Assembly: GCA_016718605.1 (NCBI GenBank)
Contig: JADKCY010000002.1
Coordinates: forward strand, 930,001 to 994,000
From: Lysobacterales bacterium
Lineage (GTDB): Bacteria; Pseudomonadota; Gammaproteobacteria; Xanthomonadales; Xanthomonadaceae
Length of the DNA stretch: 64,000 nt
Direction: 5' to 3'
Of this stretch, positions 62,427 to 64,000 are shown in pieces. The translations under genes and the position numbers were made by a program. How positions within the stretch are numbered: position 1 is the first letter of the stretch; each line of letters starts with the position of its first letter. The notes under the pieces were generated by a model that saw only the letters and a list, made by a program, of their open reading frames with translations, was not told where the DNA came from and did not search any database.

Positions 62427-64000
62427 TCGTACCCCATACATTGACGATATGTGGTGTTCGCAGCCTCAAAACACCTCATTCGACGCCTCCCCGTTAGACC
62501 AGCACACGTGTTCAGGACGCTATCCTTCAAGGCTCTACAATGTCTTTCCCTTTCTTCTTCTGGTGTTTCAGTACACATGTCGATCAACGAACCAACTGCC
62601 CCACCCAAAGCGCCACCGCCCGCGCAGCCAAGCGTTCCTCCAACCGCATATCCACCAGCAACACCTGCAGCAATGCCCGAACTAGAGCACACCACAGCTC
62701 CCGGACCACAAGTCAATCCGGCACCACCACCAAGCGTACCGCCCCAAGCCGCACCGTAAAAACTGCCTGTTCCCCCGCCAATGACGCAACCAATTCTCTC
62801 GCCCCATTCTCGGGCTGAGAGGCCGAGTGGATCAAGCCACACCAACGGGTTCCCGCCGACATATGCGAACGTATTGTATCCAGCAGCCAACCCAATCGGA
62901 TCACTCTCAATATACCGCCCTGCGCTCGCCTCATAATCCCTAAAGTAGTTGTAATGCAGCCCCGACTCCGAGTCGAAATACTGGCCCGGGTAGCGCAGGT
63001 TGAAGGTCAGCGCTTGGCCGTCGCCGTCGGGGTCGGTTTGCGCGGGGTGTTGGCCGAAGGCGCTGGTTTCCAGCGGCCAGCGCCAGACAATGCTGTTGTT
63101 GGCGCTGGGGCGACTCAGGGCGCGTGGGGTGCCGAGGTGGTCGGTGTGGGCGTAGAGCAGTTCACCGGCGTAGGCATTGCTCTCCACTTTCATCATCTTG
63201 ACGCCGACCAGTTGATCGTCCAGCCACAGCAGGCGCTGTTCGGGTTTCAGGGTGCGGGTCAGGCCGACCGGCGGGACGTTGCCGGCTTGGATCAAGCGTC
63301 CGGCTTCGTCGTAGATAAAGCGCTGCACGGTCATGCCATTGGTCAGCGACTTTTCTTCGCGTTCGCCTCGGGCGTTGTAGGTGTTGGAATAGTAGGTGGT
63401 GCGGCCCATGCTGACGCGGCTCAGGCGATTGCGGCCGCTGTAGGTGTAGGTGACGCCGTCGCGCTGGGTGGTGTTGCCGACGTTGTCATAGTCGCGACTG
63501 ACGCCATTGATGCTCTGCAGGCGGTGACTGGTCGGCGGATAGGCATAGCTCTGCGCGGCGCCGCCGAGGTTGGCCGCGGTGCGATTGCCGGTGGCGTCGT
63601 AGTCGAAGTGTTCCAACACGCTGCTGCCTTGGCGGAGCTCGCTTAGACGATACAGCGGGTCGTAGCCGAACTGGTAGCTCTGCCCGCTGGTGATCAGGCC
63701 GGTGAAGTTGCCGACGTCATCGAGCGTGGCGTCCAAGTTGAGGGCGGCGCTGCTGATCGCGTCGATGGCGTAGTTCTGGTCCAGGGTGCGGGTCCATTGG
63801 CTGTTGTTGCCGAAGCTGAGTTGGGTCAGCGGGCCAAACGGGGCGTACTGCGCTTGGCTGACCACCGTCTCCAGCGTGAAGCCTGCCAAGGTATTGGCGC
63901 TACGGGTGGCATACACCACCTGGGTGATTTGACCGGCGCTGTTGCGGGTGTAGCGCAGCTCGTCGCCATCGGGGTAGATGACGGCGGCCAGTTGGTTGGC
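62423..64000 (-). CDS. Rhs-family protein, C-terminal part (partial at window end)
   Basis: The frame is open from base 64000 and gives 525 residues to the stop at 62423. YD repeats (YDxxGRL-, YxYxxxNRL-like: TYTYSGRNRLSRVS, IYDEAGRLIQ) lead to the Rhs core end. HTDHLGTPRAL, GQYFDSESGLHYNYFRDYEASAGRYIESDPIGL and NPLVWLDPLGL mark that end. After DPLGL comes a 131-residue variable tip (62426-62818) with a glycine-zipper stretch and a Cys-rich tail. Rhs shells carry toxic tips delivered by type VI or other secretion routes, or act as surface proteins. The N-terminus is outside the window, so the delivery type is unknown. Confidence 0.9.
   Translation of the reverse strand, partial: ANQLAAVIYPDGDELRYTRNSAGQITQVVYATRSANTLAGFTLETVVSQAQYAPFGPLTQLSFGNNSQWTRTLDQNYAIDAISSAALNLDATLDDVGNFTGLITSGQSYQFGYDPLYRLSELRQGSSVLEHFDYDATGNRTAANLGGAAQSYAYPPTSHRLQSINGVSRDYDNVGNTTQRDGVTYTYSGRNRLSRVSMGRTTYYSNTYNARGEREEKSLTNGMTVQRFIYDEAGRLIQAGNVPPVGLTRTLKPEQRLLWLDDQLVGVKMMKVESNAYAGELLYAHTDHLGTPRALSRPSANNSIVWRWPLETSAFGQHPAQTDPDGDGQALTFNLRYPGQYFDSESGLHYNYFRDYEASAGRYIESDPIGLAAGYNTFAYVGGNPLVWLDPLGLSAREWGERIGCVIGGGTGSFYGAAWGGTLGGGAGLTCGPGAVVCSSSGIAAGVAGGYAVGGTLGCAGGGALGGAVGSLIDMCTETPEEERERHCRALKDSVLNTCAGLTGRRRMRCFEAANTTYRQCMGYE

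Overview
This is about 64 kb of a bacterial chromosome of roughly 60% GC with a conventional housekeeping gene set. Gene content and order point to a gammaproteobacterium near the Xanthomonadales. The clues are rpoZ-spoT-ridA-recG, the zapA-6S RNA-fau and ygfB-pepP blocks, Coq7 in place of UbiF, an E. coli-type SpeD, rplM-rpsI, rplU-rpmA, type B L31 beside citrate synthase, and RAYT-type transposases. The genus cannot be fixed from the sequence. No prophage, plasmid functions or CRISPR array were seen.

Layout. 1-6460: tail of speD, a DUF2339/DUF3999 envelope operon, and a GlcF-like iron-sulfur protein coupled to coq7. 6611-7809: rplM-rpsI and two tRNAs. 7868-15754: a membrane-anchored wHTH-TPR regulator, a 1110-residue CSLREA-type secreted protein ending FANGFE, a Tyr/Trp-rich lipoprotein, and a GTPase-YceI pair transcribed leftward. 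17345-20968: a propeller hybrid histidine kinase. 21065-28252: an odd P-loop protein, rplU-rpmA, a uvrA-thioesterase-HNH overlap operon, a glutaredoxin-like protein and sdaA. 28325-29242: a decayed surface-protein gene. 29455-34636: gltA, rpmE2 and a large MscS-type channel. 34670-42501: nucleoside hydrolase, recG, ridA, spoT, rpoZ, fau, 6S RNA, zapA and a ZapB-like coiled coil, all leftward. 42561-49389: a 1534-residue propeller PAS-GGDEF-EAL protein and ygfB-pepP. 49521-59189: a 3222-residue DUF11 surface protein. 59429-60478: a double cNMP-binding/rhodanese protein. 60561-62013: REP-like DNA and a chimeric RAYT transposase with an in-frame tandem duplication. 62106-64000: an immunity-like gene and the 3' end of an Rhs gene, cut by the window edge.

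The window combines stress and growth-rate control (spoT, rpoZ, 6S RNA, L31B), second-messenger and two-component sensing by two very large propeller proteins, and a large investment in exported repeat proteins. The least ordinary parts are the giant DUF11 protein with six 402-bp repeats, the RAYT chimera and its repeats, the Rhs tip with a Cys-every-11-residues tail and overlapping downstream gene, the relic surface-protein gene, and the orphan P-loop protein downstream of rpmA where obgE is usually found.
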